Assembly: GCF_934294775.1 (NCBI RefSeq)
Contig: NZ_CAKRAH010000001.1
Span: forward strand, 1 to 64,000
Length of the DNA stretch: 64,000 bases
Origin: an uncultured Dorea sp.
Lineage (GTDB): Bacteria > Bacillota > Clostridia > Lachnospirales > Lachnospiraceae
Direction of reading: 5' to 3'
Below the pieces are notes generated by a model. That model saw nothing but the letters and a program-made list of their open reading frames with translations, was not told where the DNA came from and did not search any database. Below, piece after piece: positions 30,062 through 38,243 of this stretch. Position 1 is the stretch's first letter. Each line of letters starts with the position of its first letter. The position numbers and the translations under genes were made by a program.

Positions 30062-30442
30062 ATGAAAAATAAGTATGGTATTGGTTTTTTGATATGCATG
30101 TTACTGATGGCCTGTGCAGTTACTGCTGCGTACCAGGTGAGCTTAAACAGGGAAAAAGAAGAGTTAAGGGCAGAGATAAAAGCGCAGGAACAGCGAAAGG
30201 CAGCAGATGAGAAACAGACTACAGTCACTGCGGACGGACAGGCATTAAAAGAAGACTGCTATTATCTGATGGAGCGTAATGGATATGTTGTCGTATATCT
30301 GAAAGATAAAAAAACAGCGTATGAATATACAGACATTCTTTTTTCAGAATTACCGGAAACAATTCAAAAAGAAATAAAAAACGGAAAATATATCGAAAAC
30401 ACACAGGCTTTATATGGATTTCTGGAGAATTATTCCAGTTAG
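30062..30442 (+). CDS. BofC-like secreted/membrane protein
   Basis: 126 residues from ATG 30062 (AAAAGGAG upstream). An N-terminal signal anchor (IGFLICMLLMACAVTAAY) and coiled segment (NREKEELRAEIKAQEQRKA) lead to a C-terminal domain YYLMERNGYVVVYLKDKK ending SELPETIQKEIKNGKYI, which resembles the BofC C-terminal domain. In Bacillus BofC modulates SpoIVB in sigma-K activation. Similarity judged by eye. Confidence 0.6.
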   Translation: MKNKYGIGFLICMLLMACAVTAAYQVSLNREKEELRAEIKAQEQRKAADEKQTTVTADGQALKEDCYYLMERNGYVVVYLKDKKTAYEYTDILFSELPETIQKEIKNGKYIENTQALYGFLENYSS

Positions 30443-30496
30443 ATTATATGGGTATGGATATTTTTAATGATAGATAAATGGAAAGGACAAAAGATA

Positions 30497-30718
30497 ATGG
30501 ACGATAAAAAAGTAGCAAGAATCAATGAATTGTATCACAAATCAAAAGCAGAAGGATTAACGGAAGCAGAACTCAAAGAACAGCAGATCTTAAGAAGAGA
30601 ATACATTGATTCTTTTAAAAGAAACTTAAGAGGACAGCTTAACAACATTTCTATCAAAGAACAGGATGGAAGTATTACGAATCTGGGTGAGAAATTTGGA
30701 AACAAAAAAGGAAATTAG
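30497..30718 (+). CDS. DUF896 (YnzC-like) protein
   Basis: 73 residues with the family signature RINELYHKSKAEGLTEAE and QQILRREYIDSFK. YnzC-type proteins are small helical hairpins, function unclear. The 3' end overlaps the next gene. Confidence 0.85.
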   Translation: MDDKKVARINELYHKSKAEGLTEAELKEQQILRREYIDSFKRNLRGQLNNISIKEQDGSITNLGEKFGNKKGN

Positions 30719-31274
30719 ACATAAGATCATCCGTCTCAGAAAAGAAATGGACCCGCTTGCGTGGCAGGAAGCTACAAAGGAGATTACAGAAAAAATCATC
30801 CGGCATCCACGATTTCTGGAAGAGACGGATATTTATTGTTATGTGAATTATAATGGTGAAGTTGGAACCGAACTTCTTATGGAAGAAGCGTGGAAGCTTG
30901 GAAAGCACGTATGGATTCCTAAGGTAGAAGGTTCAGAGATGGAATTCTATCTTGTAGAAAGCAGACAGGAACTGGAACCAGGGGCCTATGGAATTCTTGA
31001 GCCGGCCAGAGAACAGAAGGCAGATGGAAAAGAAGGGCTGATGATTATGCCAGGAGTTGCCTTTGATAAAGATGGACACCGGATTGGATATGGCGGCGGA
31101 TTTTATGATAAATATCTGGAAAAGCACCCAGAGCTTTATGCAATTGCCGTAGCATTTGAACTTCAGATGTATCCGGAGATTCCATGGGAGGAATATGATA
31201 TCCGTCCTCAGAAAATTGTGACAGAGGAGTGCATATATCCATTGGAAGAGATGGAAGATAATTTTTGTTTATAA
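30696..31274 (+). CDS. 5-formyltetrahydrofolate cyclo-ligase
   Basis: 192 residues. Start chosen at TTG 30696, 4-5 nt after GGGTGAG, giving the normal N terminus METKKEIRHKIIRLR; an ATG exists at 30666 but would add 10 atypical residues. The signature MPGVAFDKDGHRIGYGGGFYDKYL binds ATP and folate. It converts 5-formyl-THF to 5,10-methenyl-THF. It overlaps the DUF896 gene, so translation is probably coupled. Confidence 0.9.
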   Translation: METKKEIRHKIIRLRKEMDPLAWQEATKEITEKIIRHPRFLEETDIYCYVNYNGEVGTELLMEEAWKLGKHVWIPKVEGSEMEFYLVESRQELEPGAYGILEPAREQKADGKEGLMIMPGVAFDKDGHRIGYGGGFYDKYLEKHPELYAIAVAFELQMYPEIPWEEYDIRPQKIVTEECIYPLEEMEDNFCL

Positions 31275-31304
31275 CAAATATATTTACAAAGGAGAGTGTG
31301 CGGG

Positions 31305-31487
31305 ATGGCAAATGGATTACCAAAAGATCCTATGCTGTTATTAAGCGTAGTGAATACAAAGCTCAGGGATTATTATCATGATCTGGATGCATTGTGTGAT
31401 GATCTGGATGTAGAAAAAGAAGAGATTGTAAATACTTTAAAGGCAATTGATTATGAATATGATGAGAACAGACAGCAGTTTGTCTAA
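31305..31487 (+). CDS. DUF4250 protein
   Basis: 60 residues (LPKDPMLLLSVVNTKLRDYY, then LDALCDDLDV), matching the DUF4250 family of small proteins common in Firmicutes. Start ATG 31305 after AAAGGAGA. Function unknown. Confidence 0.85.
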   Translation: MANGLPKDPMLLLSVVNTKLRDYYHDLDALCDDLDVEKEEIVNTLKAIDYEYDENRQQFV

Positions 31488-31563
31488 ATTCTCGTTGAAA
31501 AGTATGGCGATTCACGATATAATAATTAATTGATTTTTAAATAATACAAAGGAGTTACGGATA

Positions 31564-31755
31564 ATGCCTAATAATGTAAATTACGATATAGATATTACAA
31601 AAGAACCGCCTGTAGATGATACTGCACGTCAGTATTATTATATGGAAAAAGCAAAAGCATATGTACAGAAGCAGTCTGAAGAGCTGGGACGTCCGATGAC
31701 ATTTTGCGTTACGACGTTTGGGTGTCAGATGAACCCGGTAGTAGAGAATTGTTAG
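31564..31755 (+). pseudogene. miaB: miaB 5' part, interrupted by the prophage
   Basis: 63 codons from ATG 31564 with AAGGAG upstream. Residues near 50-57 (TFCVTTFGCQMN) are the first Cys-bearing motif of the MiaB MTTase domain, which continues for ~400 residues in intact proteins. Here the frame leaves miaB right after CQMN and stops at TAG 31753-31755 in phage DNA. MiaB adds the methylthio group to i6A37 of tRNAs. The 3' part should lie beyond the right prophage end, outside this window. Confidence 0.88.
31735..31745. other. Left prophage attachment junction (attL) within miaB
   Basis: Similarity to MiaB ends after the codons for CQMN (about 31737), and the serine recombinase gene begins 80 bases further on. 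Serine recombinases use a 2-bp crossover core, so the exact point cannot be read from one side. Confidence 0.6.
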
Positions 31756-31777
31756 GCGTTATATATCGAACATACTT

Positions 31778-31815
31778 AAAGCCTCGGAAACGTTGAATTT
31801 CCGGGGCTTTTTTTG
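31778..31815 (+). terminator. Terminator at the phage left end
   Basis: AAAGCCTCGGAAA (31778-31790) pairs with TTTCCGGGGCTTT (31798-31810), with one G-T pair, followed by TTTTG. It would stop transcripts entering from the interrupted miaB and lies immediately after the convergent recombinase stop. Confidence 0.8.
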
Positions 31816-33525
31816 TTATCTATATAATAATGTGTGGGTCAGTCCGTTTTTAAAAACAATCTCTGTGATACGCCTGTCAAGAACTGTAATGTGGTCGATA
31901 ATCGAATTCATAAATGTCTTCATTGTTTCTTCATCCAGCATAGCAAGCTTGGAATATTCGATATGTTCTCCGCTGTTGATTTTATGTGCTATGAGAAATT
32001 GTGAAGCAGATTTTAAAAACTCTGCCTGGTTTACATTCTCAGACATTGAATGTGATTCCATATTTTTAATTTCGTTTTCTATCTTTATTCTCTTTACTTC
32101 AAGCTGTGACTTCATTTCAAGGAATTCTTTTTCATCCATCCCTTCATCGTCAAAAAGAAATAATTTCTTCAATCGCTCCAAGGCTCTCTCTGTTTTTTGG
32201 AGTTCCTCTTTCAATTTTTGCTTTTTTCCGTCAACATTTGTACCTGTGTTATCTTTACTAATTGATTTAGTTGAAAGAAGTTCTGTTCTAGTCCGACCAT
32301 ATAGTAAATCTAAGGTTTCTTGTAGAGACGATTCAGAGATTCCGGCTACGTCCGTAAAATCAATGTGAGAGAGTATGATCTGCTCCAATGATTCCGTATC
32401 CTTAATAAACCGTCTGCTTTTGGATGCATCGACCATAGCAGCTATATAATTAATCATGAACGGACCGACTTTCACATCGCTGACATTCAAGTTGTCACAA
32501 TGCTTTTTCTGATACTTCCCGGTACATGCGTAAGAGGATGGCCTAAATCCGTTTCCTCTGCGCCTATCCTTGGACGTGACTTGATAGTTTGCGCCACACT
32601 TGCCACATGCGATCAATCCGGCAAATACATTACAATTCTTTCTAATTGGATGCATAGATGACGTATTCTTCCGTGTATGGTTTTCGTCCATTCGCCTGTT
32701 TACCTCATTCCATATTTCGGGATCAACCAATGGTGGAAATACTCCCTCCATGTAGATTACTTCTTCCTTAGCTTTCTTTTTACCTCTTGCACTTTCACGG
32801 TAGTTGTAGCGGTAGTCTCCTTTGTTGATAGGATTCCTAAGAAAATCTGCTACCGTCTTAGATGTCCATTCACCGCCTCTCTTAGTAGGAATATTGTGAG
32901 AGTTATTATAATCCCGGATGGTTACCGATGAACCACCGTCCAAATACATTTGATACATAGCTCTGGCATAAGGAGCTTCTTTCTTGGAATGTACGGGGCA
33001 CTTATTTTCTTCATCCCAATCCCAACCGTAAGGAACCCTTGCACCGTTCCATTGTCCGCTCTGTGCCCTACCTATCATAACGTCTGTGACACGCTCAGAT
33101 GTCAATTTACGCTCCAATTCAGCGAACACCAATATAATCTTAAGGATTGCTTCTCCGATTGCGCTAGAGGTATCAAATTGCTCGTTCAGCGATATGAATG
33201 TGACGTTGTTGTATTTGAAATCATCATACATGAGAGAGAAGTCCACAAGATTTCTGCTGATACGGTCAATTTTATATACGATTACATGAGACACAAGACC
33301 GGCTTTTACTTTCTCCATCATTCGCTCGAATGCCGGACGTTTTGTGTTCTTACCTGATTTGCCGGCATCTTCAAATATTTCAATCCGCTTTTTATCAATA
33401 TGCAGCACGTGTTCACAATATGCTTTCAATTCCTTTTTCTGGAATGGGAGAGAGTCCTTGTCTACCTGGTATCCTGTAGATACCCGGACGTATAGTGCTA
33501 CTATTTTGTTGTTTGTTTCTGTCAT
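31816..33525 (-). CDS. int: Large serine recombinase (phage integrase)
   Basis: 569 residues; ATG at 33525 after AAGAGGA, leaving out 15 upstream residues. Catalytic domain at the N terminus (LYVRVSTGYQVDKDSLPFQ with the nucleophile Ser, then YKIDRISRN). Recombinase domain around 170-270 (VPYGWDWDEENKCPV). Zinc ribbon Cys in GLIACGKCGANYQ and SYACTGKYQKKHC. A long coiled coil (KLKEELQKTERALERLKKL) follows near 440-500. It inserts and, with a directionality factor not identified here, excises the phage at miaB. Confidence 0.92.
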   Translation of the reverse strand: MTETNNKIVALYVRVSTGYQVDKDSLPFQKKELKAYCEHVLHIDKKRIEIFEDAGKSGKNTKRPAFERMMEKVKAGLVSHVIVYKIDRISRNLVDFSLMYDDFKYNNVTFISLNEQFDTSSAIGEAILKIILVFAELERKLTSERVTDVMIGRAQSGQWNGARVPYGWDWDEENKCPVHSKKEAPYARAMYQMYLDGGSSVTIRDYNNSHNIPTKRGGEWTSKTVADFLRNPINKGDYRYNYRESARGKKKAKEEVIYMEGVFPPLVDPEIWNEVNRRMDENHTRKNTSSMHPIRKNCNVFAGLIACGKCGANYQVTSKDRRRGNGFRPSSYACTGKYQKKHCDNLNVSDVKVGPFMINYIAAMVDASKSRRFIKDTESLEQIILSHIDFTDVAGISESSLQETLDLLYGRTRTELLSTKSISKDNTGTNVDGKKQKLKEELQKTERALERLKKLFLFDDEGMDEKEFLEMKSQLEVKRIKIENEIKNMESHSMSENVNQAEFLKSASQFLIAHKINSGEHIEYSKLAMLDEETMKTFMNSIIDHITVLDRRITEIVFKNGLTHTLLYR

Positions 33526-33694
33526 AATATCATCCTCTTTAAAATTGGGTATAAAAAATACAGCCAGCAAAGAACATTAGTTCCGCTTGCGTGACTGCCT
33601 GGAAGATGATAAACTAATTTTGCGAGAATTGGCATTATCTTCCAGATAGTGTCTATAAAGTCTCGGTGTTGGTAGCGCCGGGGCTTTTGTTATT

Positions 33695-34510
33695 TTATTG
33701 CGCTTGTTGCACCATGTCCACATAGTAGGCATTGAGAGCTAAGTCTTCGCCTTTTTCTCCATTTAAAGCATTTTTTGTTTCCTGTAGTCCGTCAAATTCT
33801 CCATAGAATGTTACAATATCGTCTTCGAGAATTTTTGTATACCCATCTTCATTTTCATCTCTTTTATCAAAAATCCAAACCATTTTATCGAAATAGTATC
33901 CGCTTCCATCGTCAGTATATGCTTTGTAATATGTTCCGTTGGTTACTTTATGTGATGCAGTTAATATCTTGACTGTTATCTTGAATTTTTGCCCTTTATA
34001 TTGATCTGGGTTTCTCATTAACTCGTTATAATCTACATCCTGACATTGAGCTTTATATTCGTCTGGGGACAATGTTGGTTCTTGTGGTTCTGTTTGAGAT
34101 GAATCATCTTGATTATTTTGATCAGAACTGTCTTTTGTTGCATCCTGACTGGCTTCTTTATTTGTTTTTGCTGTTGTTGAGTCATCAGAATCACTAAGTC
34201 CACTAAAACCAGAAATTGTATACAATGCAAGTACGATAGTTAATATTACTCGAAGAATCAGTTTTTGAGGTCTTTTTGCAACCCATGTAAATATAATTCC
34301 AATTGGTGGAAGAAAAATGCACATCAATACTAAGAACCAGGTACGTTTATAAACGGGTGGTTTGGCTTTTCGTCCATCACCATTTGGGGTGGCCTGAGAA
34401 TTATTATCAGAATACGAATAATTTGGCGTGTTTTGTGGAAGTTCGGCTCCACAACTACCACAGAATTTTTGCCCGTCTGGGTTCGGGGCGTTACATTTTG
34501 GACAATTCAT
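33695..34510 (-). CDS. Zinc-ribbon membrane protein (lysogenic cargo candidate)
   Basis: 271 residues. An N-terminal zinc ribbon (CPKCNAPNPDGQKFCGSCG) is followed by a transmembrane helix pair (FLVLMCIFLPPIGIIFTWVA and LILRVILTIVLALY), a Ser/Asp/Gln-rich linker and a C-terminal domain (YKGQKFKITVKILTA, then DDIVTFYGEFDG) that looks like an OB-like extracytoplasmic domain. Not a core phage function; it sits between int and the immunity region where cargo genes are common. RBS GAGGAGGG. Confidence 0.7.
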   Translation of the reverse strand: MNCPKCNAPNPDGQKFCGSCGAELPQNTPNYSYSDNNSQATPNGDGRKAKPPVYKRTWFLVLMCIFLPPIGIIFTWVAKRPQKLILRVILTIVLALYTISGFSGLSDSDDSTTAKTNKEASQDATKDSSDQNNQDDSSQTEPQEPTLSPDEYKAQCQDVDYNELMRNPDQYKGQKFKITVKILTASHKVTNGTYYKAYTDDGSGYYFDKMVWIFDKRDENEDGYTKILEDDIVTFYGEFDGLQETKNALNGEKGEDLALNAYYVDMVQQAQ

Positions 34511-34554
34511 AATTATCCCTCCTCATTTCTTTCTTTTGTTTTTATATAATCGCA

Positions 34555-35389
34555 CTAGGCGGTTATACCGATTTCATAAGCTCTGTTCTGCCTGATACCA
34601 TCTGTCATGAAGTGGCAAATATTATAGTCGCAATCCTCATAGTAAGTGGCGAAGTGCTTGTCTATCAATGCAAAATAAATCTCTGGGTCGCATTCCACAA
34701 TATCACTTCCTCCGAAGAAACGCTCTATAACGCCGTTCATGGCTTTTTGACTGATAAATGGATGGATTCTCCCTAAAAGCATTTTTAAACGATTCTAGGT
34801 AGTATTCCACAACGCACAGGGCATTCTCTGTCTCATGGGTGCCTTCAACGCCAAAATTCCGGCAAGCTGCTATAACTTCTTTACGGATTATTCCAACATT
34901 GAAATCATTGCCATTATGTAGAATCTCTTTTTCCTCGACATCAGCGAAGCGGTCATCGGTGTGAGAGTCAAAACGATTTGTACTCTCACCATGTACATTT
35001 AATTCTTTTTCTTTATTTTGTTTATTAGTATTTATTTGTGGTCGATTCTCTAGGGGTAGAAAACCTATACCTAGAGAATCTGTATCTACAGACTGCGGAA
35101 TTTCCATAATATCATACTCATAAGAGATGCGATTGTTGCCTTTGGAAGCAAATTTCTTAGTTACTATCACATATCCGTTGTCTTGGAGTTCACGCAAAGC
35201 AGATTTGATAGCAGTCTTGTTTTCTTTTAGTATGGAACATAATCCAGAGATAGAGTAATCCCAATCTTCCGGAAGAGATAACATCACTGAGAGTAAGCCT
35301 TTTGCTTTCAAACTTAAATTTTTGTCTCTCAAATGGTAATTGCTCATTACCGTGAAGTTGTTTGATTTATGTACACGTATTACTGACAT
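34555..35389 (-). pseudogene. Initiator-like HTH protein gene broken by a frameshift
   Basis: The 5' frame (35389 to 34703) begins MSVIRVHKSNNFTVMSNYHL and has a winged-helix replication-initiator-like domain (LSLKAKGLLSVMLSLPEDWDYS, then ALRELQDNGYVIVT). It goes off-frame after NPSIYQSK. Removing one A from the A5 run (plus-strand 34744-34748) restores a continuous frame: AMNGVIERFFGG to the stop at 34555. So one gene is split by a single-base homopolymer change, either a real mutation or an assembly error. Confidence 0.7.
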
Positions 35390-35448
35390 TCTTTCTCACC
35401 TTCTTTCTGGAATGTTATATTATTCAAAATTCTGCAAATACTATCTGT

Positions 35449-35640
35449 ATGAAAATCTTGCTTGGTAAAATTATGTATGAACAAAATCTGTCTGTTCGTC
35501 AGGTATCTAGGCTTACTGGCATCTCCACATCCACCATCGAAAAAGTGATGCGAGAGGACAGCAACCCGACTATACGAACGCTGAATAAAATCGCAAAAGG
35601 CTTAAACATACCAATTACCGATTTATTCACAGATCATTAA
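35449..35640 (+). CDS. Small Cro/CI-type HTH regulator
   Basis: 63 residues with a clear helix-turn-helix (LSVRQVSRLTGISTSTIEKVMR) and the XRE-style end NKIAKGLNIPITDLF. Start ATG 35449 (RBS weak; ATG 35473 is the alternative). Divergent from the initiator-like gene, so it may control that gene or the lysogeny region. Confidence 0.7.
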   Translation: MKILLGKIMYEQNLSVRQVSRLTGISTSTIEKVMREDSNPTIRTLNKIAKGLNIPITDLFTDH

Positions 35641-35678
35641 AAAAGTGTACGCTATAGTGTACGATTGCCCCGGTTTAC

Positions 35679-35805
35679 TTCAATTCGGTGAAGTATTGGT
35701 ATATAATGTAAATATATACAAACAAGAACATTTGTTTGGAAATGCTATTGATTTTGCCGCTCAGCAGTAGTATTATATTGCTAAGGAATTTCGAACGAGT
35801 GTTCT
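35679..35805 (+). promoter_or_regulatory. Promoter with two LexA (SOS) boxes
   Basis: -35-like TTCAAT (35679-35684), 17 bp, TATAAT (35702-35707). Downstream lie GAACATTTGTTT (35726-35737) and CGAACGAGTGTTCT (35792-35805). The latter matches 13 of 14 positions of the Gram-positive LexA/DinR consensus CGAACRNRYGTTYC. The boxes precede a 39-codon ORF next to the phage repressor. LexA control is inferred from the match. Confidence 0.55.
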
Positions 35806-35827
35806 TGCTGGAAACGGGGGTCTACAT

Positions 35828-35947
35828 ATGAGTAACGAACAGATTTTAAAAATGATTACTGATGAATTAGAGAAAGTCACAGATAATAAATTTCTGGTTA
35901 CTGTGTATCTCTTCATTCAAAAGTTCAATTCAAAGGCTGACAGTTAA
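35828..35947 (+). CDS. 39-residue protein behind SOS-type boxes
   Basis: ATG 35828 after CGGGGG. The product starts MSNEQILKMITDELEKV and is an amphipathic helical peptide ending KFNSKADS. It lies between the LexA-like boxes and the convergent repressor gene. A damage-induced regulator or repressor inactivator is one possibility; no family recognised. Confidence 0.45.
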   Translation: MSNEQILKMITDELEKVTDNKFLVTVYLFIQKFNSKADS

Positions 35948-35955
35948 TGTCAGCC

Positions 35956-36312
35956 TTATTTTTCTGCACACCTTTTCGCCATGTTCTCTATCATATCTCT
36001 ATCAGCTTGATTCAGCTTCTTATAGTATTCCATTAATCTTTTAAACTGTGCGTCTGATGCTAATCCAGAATCATAGGCTTCAAGAAGAGTATCAGCAGTA
36101 GTAGATTCTTCTTCCCATCCCATCAGATATGGAATAGAAGTATTTAAAGCGTTTGCAAAATCAACCACTTTACTTTGTACAATATCATTGGTTCCATTTT
36201 CAATTTTAGCAATTGTTGTTTTGCTTTTGTATCCAAGCTTAGTAGCTAATTCTTCTTGTGTTAATCCAAGTTCTTCACGTCTTGCACGTATTTTCTTACC
36301 TATATCAGCCAT
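35956..36312 (-). CDS. Phage repressor (CI-like, XRE family)
   Basis: 118 residues from ATG 36312 (GGAGGG 9 nt upstream). HTH in LTQEELATKLGYKSKTTIAKIENG, then a linker and a short helical C-terminal part (YYKKLNQADRDMIENMAKR). No LexA-type peptidase domain, so induction probably needs an antirepressor or another factor. It faces the cro-like gene across an operator region. Confidence 0.85.
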   Translation of the reverse strand: MADIGKKIRARREELGLTQEELATKLGYKSKTTIAKIENGTNDIVQSKVVDFANALNTSIPYLMGWEEESTTADTLLEAYDSGLASDAQFKRLMEYYKKLNQADRDMIENMAKRCAEK

Positions 36313-36341
36313 ATTAAAAGCCCTCCATAACTTCTGTGATA

Positions 36342-36370
36342 AATATACCATGCAAATGATTTAAAATCAA
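36342..36370 (-). promoter_or_regulatory. Repressor promoter with overlapping palindrome
   Basis: On the minus strand TTGATT, 17 bp, TATATT. A perfect 13-nt palindrome TGATTTAAAATCA (36357-36369) covers its -35, suggesting autoregulation or Cro control. Confidence 0.5.
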
Positions 36371-36397
36371 TAATTTTTGAAAAAAATCCAAAAAATA

Positions 36398-36452
36398 GTT
36401 GACTAAAAATCAACACCATGATACTATAATGGTGGTTGACGGATAATCAACC
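36398..36452 (+). promoter_or_regulatory. Early rightward promoter with two operators
   Basis: TTGACT (36399-36404), 17 bp, TACTAT (36422-36427). Two operator-like inverted repeats share GTTGA-N7-TCAAC: 36398-36414 (covering the -35) and 36434-36452 (downstream of -10, with extended GG/CC). A half site TCAACC recurs near 36690. This is the expected lysis-lysogeny switch. Confidence 0.7.
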
Positions 36453-36468
36453 GATTGGAGGTGAAAAT

Positions 36469-36687
36469 ATGACTGACTCATGCAAGTTAAGAGAATTGAT
36501 TGAGTCAAAAGGCTTTAAAATGAAATTCGTAGCTGAATATCTTGGATTATCAAGCTATGGATTGTCTTTAAAAATCAACAATAAGCAAGAATTCAAAACA
36601 AGTGAGGTCTCTGCGCTATGCGAATTGTTGGGGATTACAAGACTTAAAGAAAAAGAGGCTCTTTTTTTTAGACAAAAAGATGATTAA
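36469..36687 (+). CDS. Cro-like regulator (DUF739 type)
   Basis: 72 residues from ATG 36469 (GGAGGTG). HTH in MKFVAEYLGLSSYGLSLKINN, matching the small phage Cro/DUF739 family. First gene of the rightward early operon. Confidence 0.8.
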   Translation: MTDSCKLRELIESKGFKMKFVAEYLGLSSYGLSLKINNKQEFKTSEVSALCELLGITRLKEKEALFFRQKDD

Positions 36688-36714
36688 TAATCAACCAAAA
36701 AGAAGGTGAAAAAA

Positions 36715-37473
36715 ATGAATGATTTGTTAAAAATCAATTTTGACACAGAGCAGCCCACGGTATCGGCAAGAGATCTGCACGAAGCACTTGGAGTAGCATC
36801 AAGATTTAGTCGATGGTTCGATTCAAATAAAGAATTGTTCACAGAAGGAGAAGATTACAACAAGTGTACATCAAGTACGGTTGTAAATAATGGTGCAAAA
36901 AGAGAACTTGAAGACTATTCAATGTCTGTATTGATGGCGAAGCACATTTGCTTAATGAGCCGGACAGAAAAAGGAAAGAGATGCAGAGACTATCTTATTG
37001 ACCTTGAGAAAGCCTGGAACACGCCGGAACAGATCATGGCAAGAGCTTTAAAGATGGCGAACCATTCGATTGAGTCCTTAAAAGACAGATGCAAGTTTCT
37101 TGGCGATCAGGTCATTGAACAACAGCAGATTATCACAGAGCTACAGCCGAAAGCAAATTATGTAGACACGATTCTTCAATCGAAGTCACTTGTAACCATC
37201 ACACAGATTGCAAAAGACTATGGAATGAGCGGTAGACGAATGAATCAGATTCTCAAGGAATTAAAGATTCAGTACAAGGTCGGCGGTCAATGGGTTCTGT
37301 ATTCCAAACATCAGAATAATGGATATGTTCACAGCCGAACGATTGACATCACAAGAACTGATGGCAGACCAGATGTGACTATGCAGACAGAATGGACGCA
37401 GAAAGGCAGACTCTTCTTATATGAAGAATTGAAGAAGCACGGCTATGTTCCAGTGATTGAACAGGTGACGTAG
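36715..37473 (+). CDS. Phage antirepressor (AntA/AntB plus KilAC domains)
   Basis: 252 residues from ATG 36715. The N-terminal AntA/AntB domain has VSARDLHEALGVASRFSRWF and DYSMSVLMAKHICLMSRTEKG. The C-terminal KilAC DNA-binding domain has LVTITQIAKDYGMSGRRMNQIL and ends VIEQV. A central coiled coil joins them. Such proteins inactivate the repressor on induction. Confidence 0.9.
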   Translation: MNDLLKINFDTEQPTVSARDLHEALGVASRFSRWFDSNKELFTEGEDYNKCTSSTVVNNGAKRELEDYSMSVLMAKHICLMSRTEKGKRCRDYLIDLEKAWNTPEQIMARALKMANHSIESLKDRCKFLGDQVIEQQQIITELQPKANYVDTILQSKSLVTITQIAKDYGMSGRRMNQILKELKIQYKVGGQWVLYSKHQNNGYVHSRTIDITRTDGRPDVTMQTEWTQKGRLFLYEELKKHGYVPVIEQVT

Positions 37474-37479
37474 AAAAAA

Positions 37480-37826
37480 AGAAAATGGACTGCTCATGGC
37501 ATCTCATAAGCAATCCAAAATCCGAAATTTGTTTTCCTACACGCGTTGCAATGCAAGATAACCCAGAAGTGCGTTTTTAACCACTTCCCTGTGGGTAACT
37601 TCTGTTTCCAAAGGCGTTGTTTTTACATGCGTCTCTGCATAGCAAGTGGAAGTTAACTTACATGTCATAGATGCCTAACTTCTGTGACGCGCCACTCACT
37701 TTAGCGGTTTTCGTTCCGCAGTTTTATTGCCTTAACGCATCGTGATTATGTAGGAACAGGCAAATTCAAAACCGCCTTCAAGGTTATACACCTCCAGTGT
37801 TTTTTATTTGCCACTAAGACAAATAC
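37480..37826 (-). ncRNA. Candidate untranslated RNA transcribed against the early operon
   Basis: About 350 bases between the antirepressor and the next HTH gene have no sizeable ORF but contain a strong minus-strand promoter at the right edge and pairing segments. One is CCCA-g-AAGTG (37552-37561) with CACTT-N4-TGGG. The sequence AACTTCTGT occurs twice. Near the 5' end GGAGGTG precedes an 11-codon TTG frame, which may be a leader peptide. Existence of the RNA is inferred from the promoter and the absence of genes. Confidence 0.45.
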
Positions 37827-37855
37827 ATTATATCGGAAATCATTAGTGTTTTCAA
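37827..37855 (-). promoter_or_regulatory. Strong minus-strand promoter
   Basis: TTGAAA (complement of 37850-37855), exactly 17 bp, TATAAT (complement of 37827-37832). It points left, opposite to the flanking genes. Confidence 0.65.
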
Positions 37856-37871
37856 GAAATGAGGCGTGAAA

Positions 37872-38228
37872 ATGTACGAGAAATTCAAACAGCTATTAGA
37901 TGAAAGAGGGCTCACTGCATACAGAGTATCGAAAGATACCGGGATACCTCAAACAACGTTCTGTGATTGGAAATCCGGCAAGAGTGAACCGAAAACCGAT
38001 AAGTTGTGGAAAATTGCAGATTACTTCGGAGTTACGATTGCGTACTTTTTCGATAACTACGAAGAAAAAGAAATCGGTACTAAAGAGAAAATTAAGATAT
38101 TAAGCAATCAAGTCTATGAAGACATTCAGAATCTTAGAGAATCTGGAAACTACGATGTCGAAAAGAGGCTTAGTGCAGAGATTATTGCATTGAATGCAAT
38201 GTGTAATGCCATTAATACGATTGAGTAG
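37872..38228 (+). CDS. XRE-family HTH protein
   Basis: 118 residues from ATG 37872. HTH in LTAYRVSKDTGIPQTTFCDWKSG, typical of phage regulators, followed by a helical tail (EDIQNLRESGNYDVEKRL). It may be a second early regulator, possibly linked to the divergent minus-strand promoter at its 5' side. Confidence 0.8.
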   Translation: MYEKFKQLLDERGLTAYRVSKDTGIPQTTFCDWKSGKSEPKTDKLWKIADYFGVTIAYFFDNYEEKEIGTKEKIKILSNQVYEDIQNLRESGNYDVEKRLSAEIIALNAMCNAINTIE

Positions 38229-38243
38229 AAAGGGGTAAGACAT

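Noticed and set aside
31793..32368. 191-residue plus-strand frame at the phage left end
   Set aside because: Antisense of the serine recombinase with Phe/Ser-rich shadow composition.
34740..34750. Programmed frameshifting in the initiator-like gene
   Set aside because: Only a short A5 run; no stimulatory structure or conserved slippery heptamer was seen, so mutation or assembly error is simpler.
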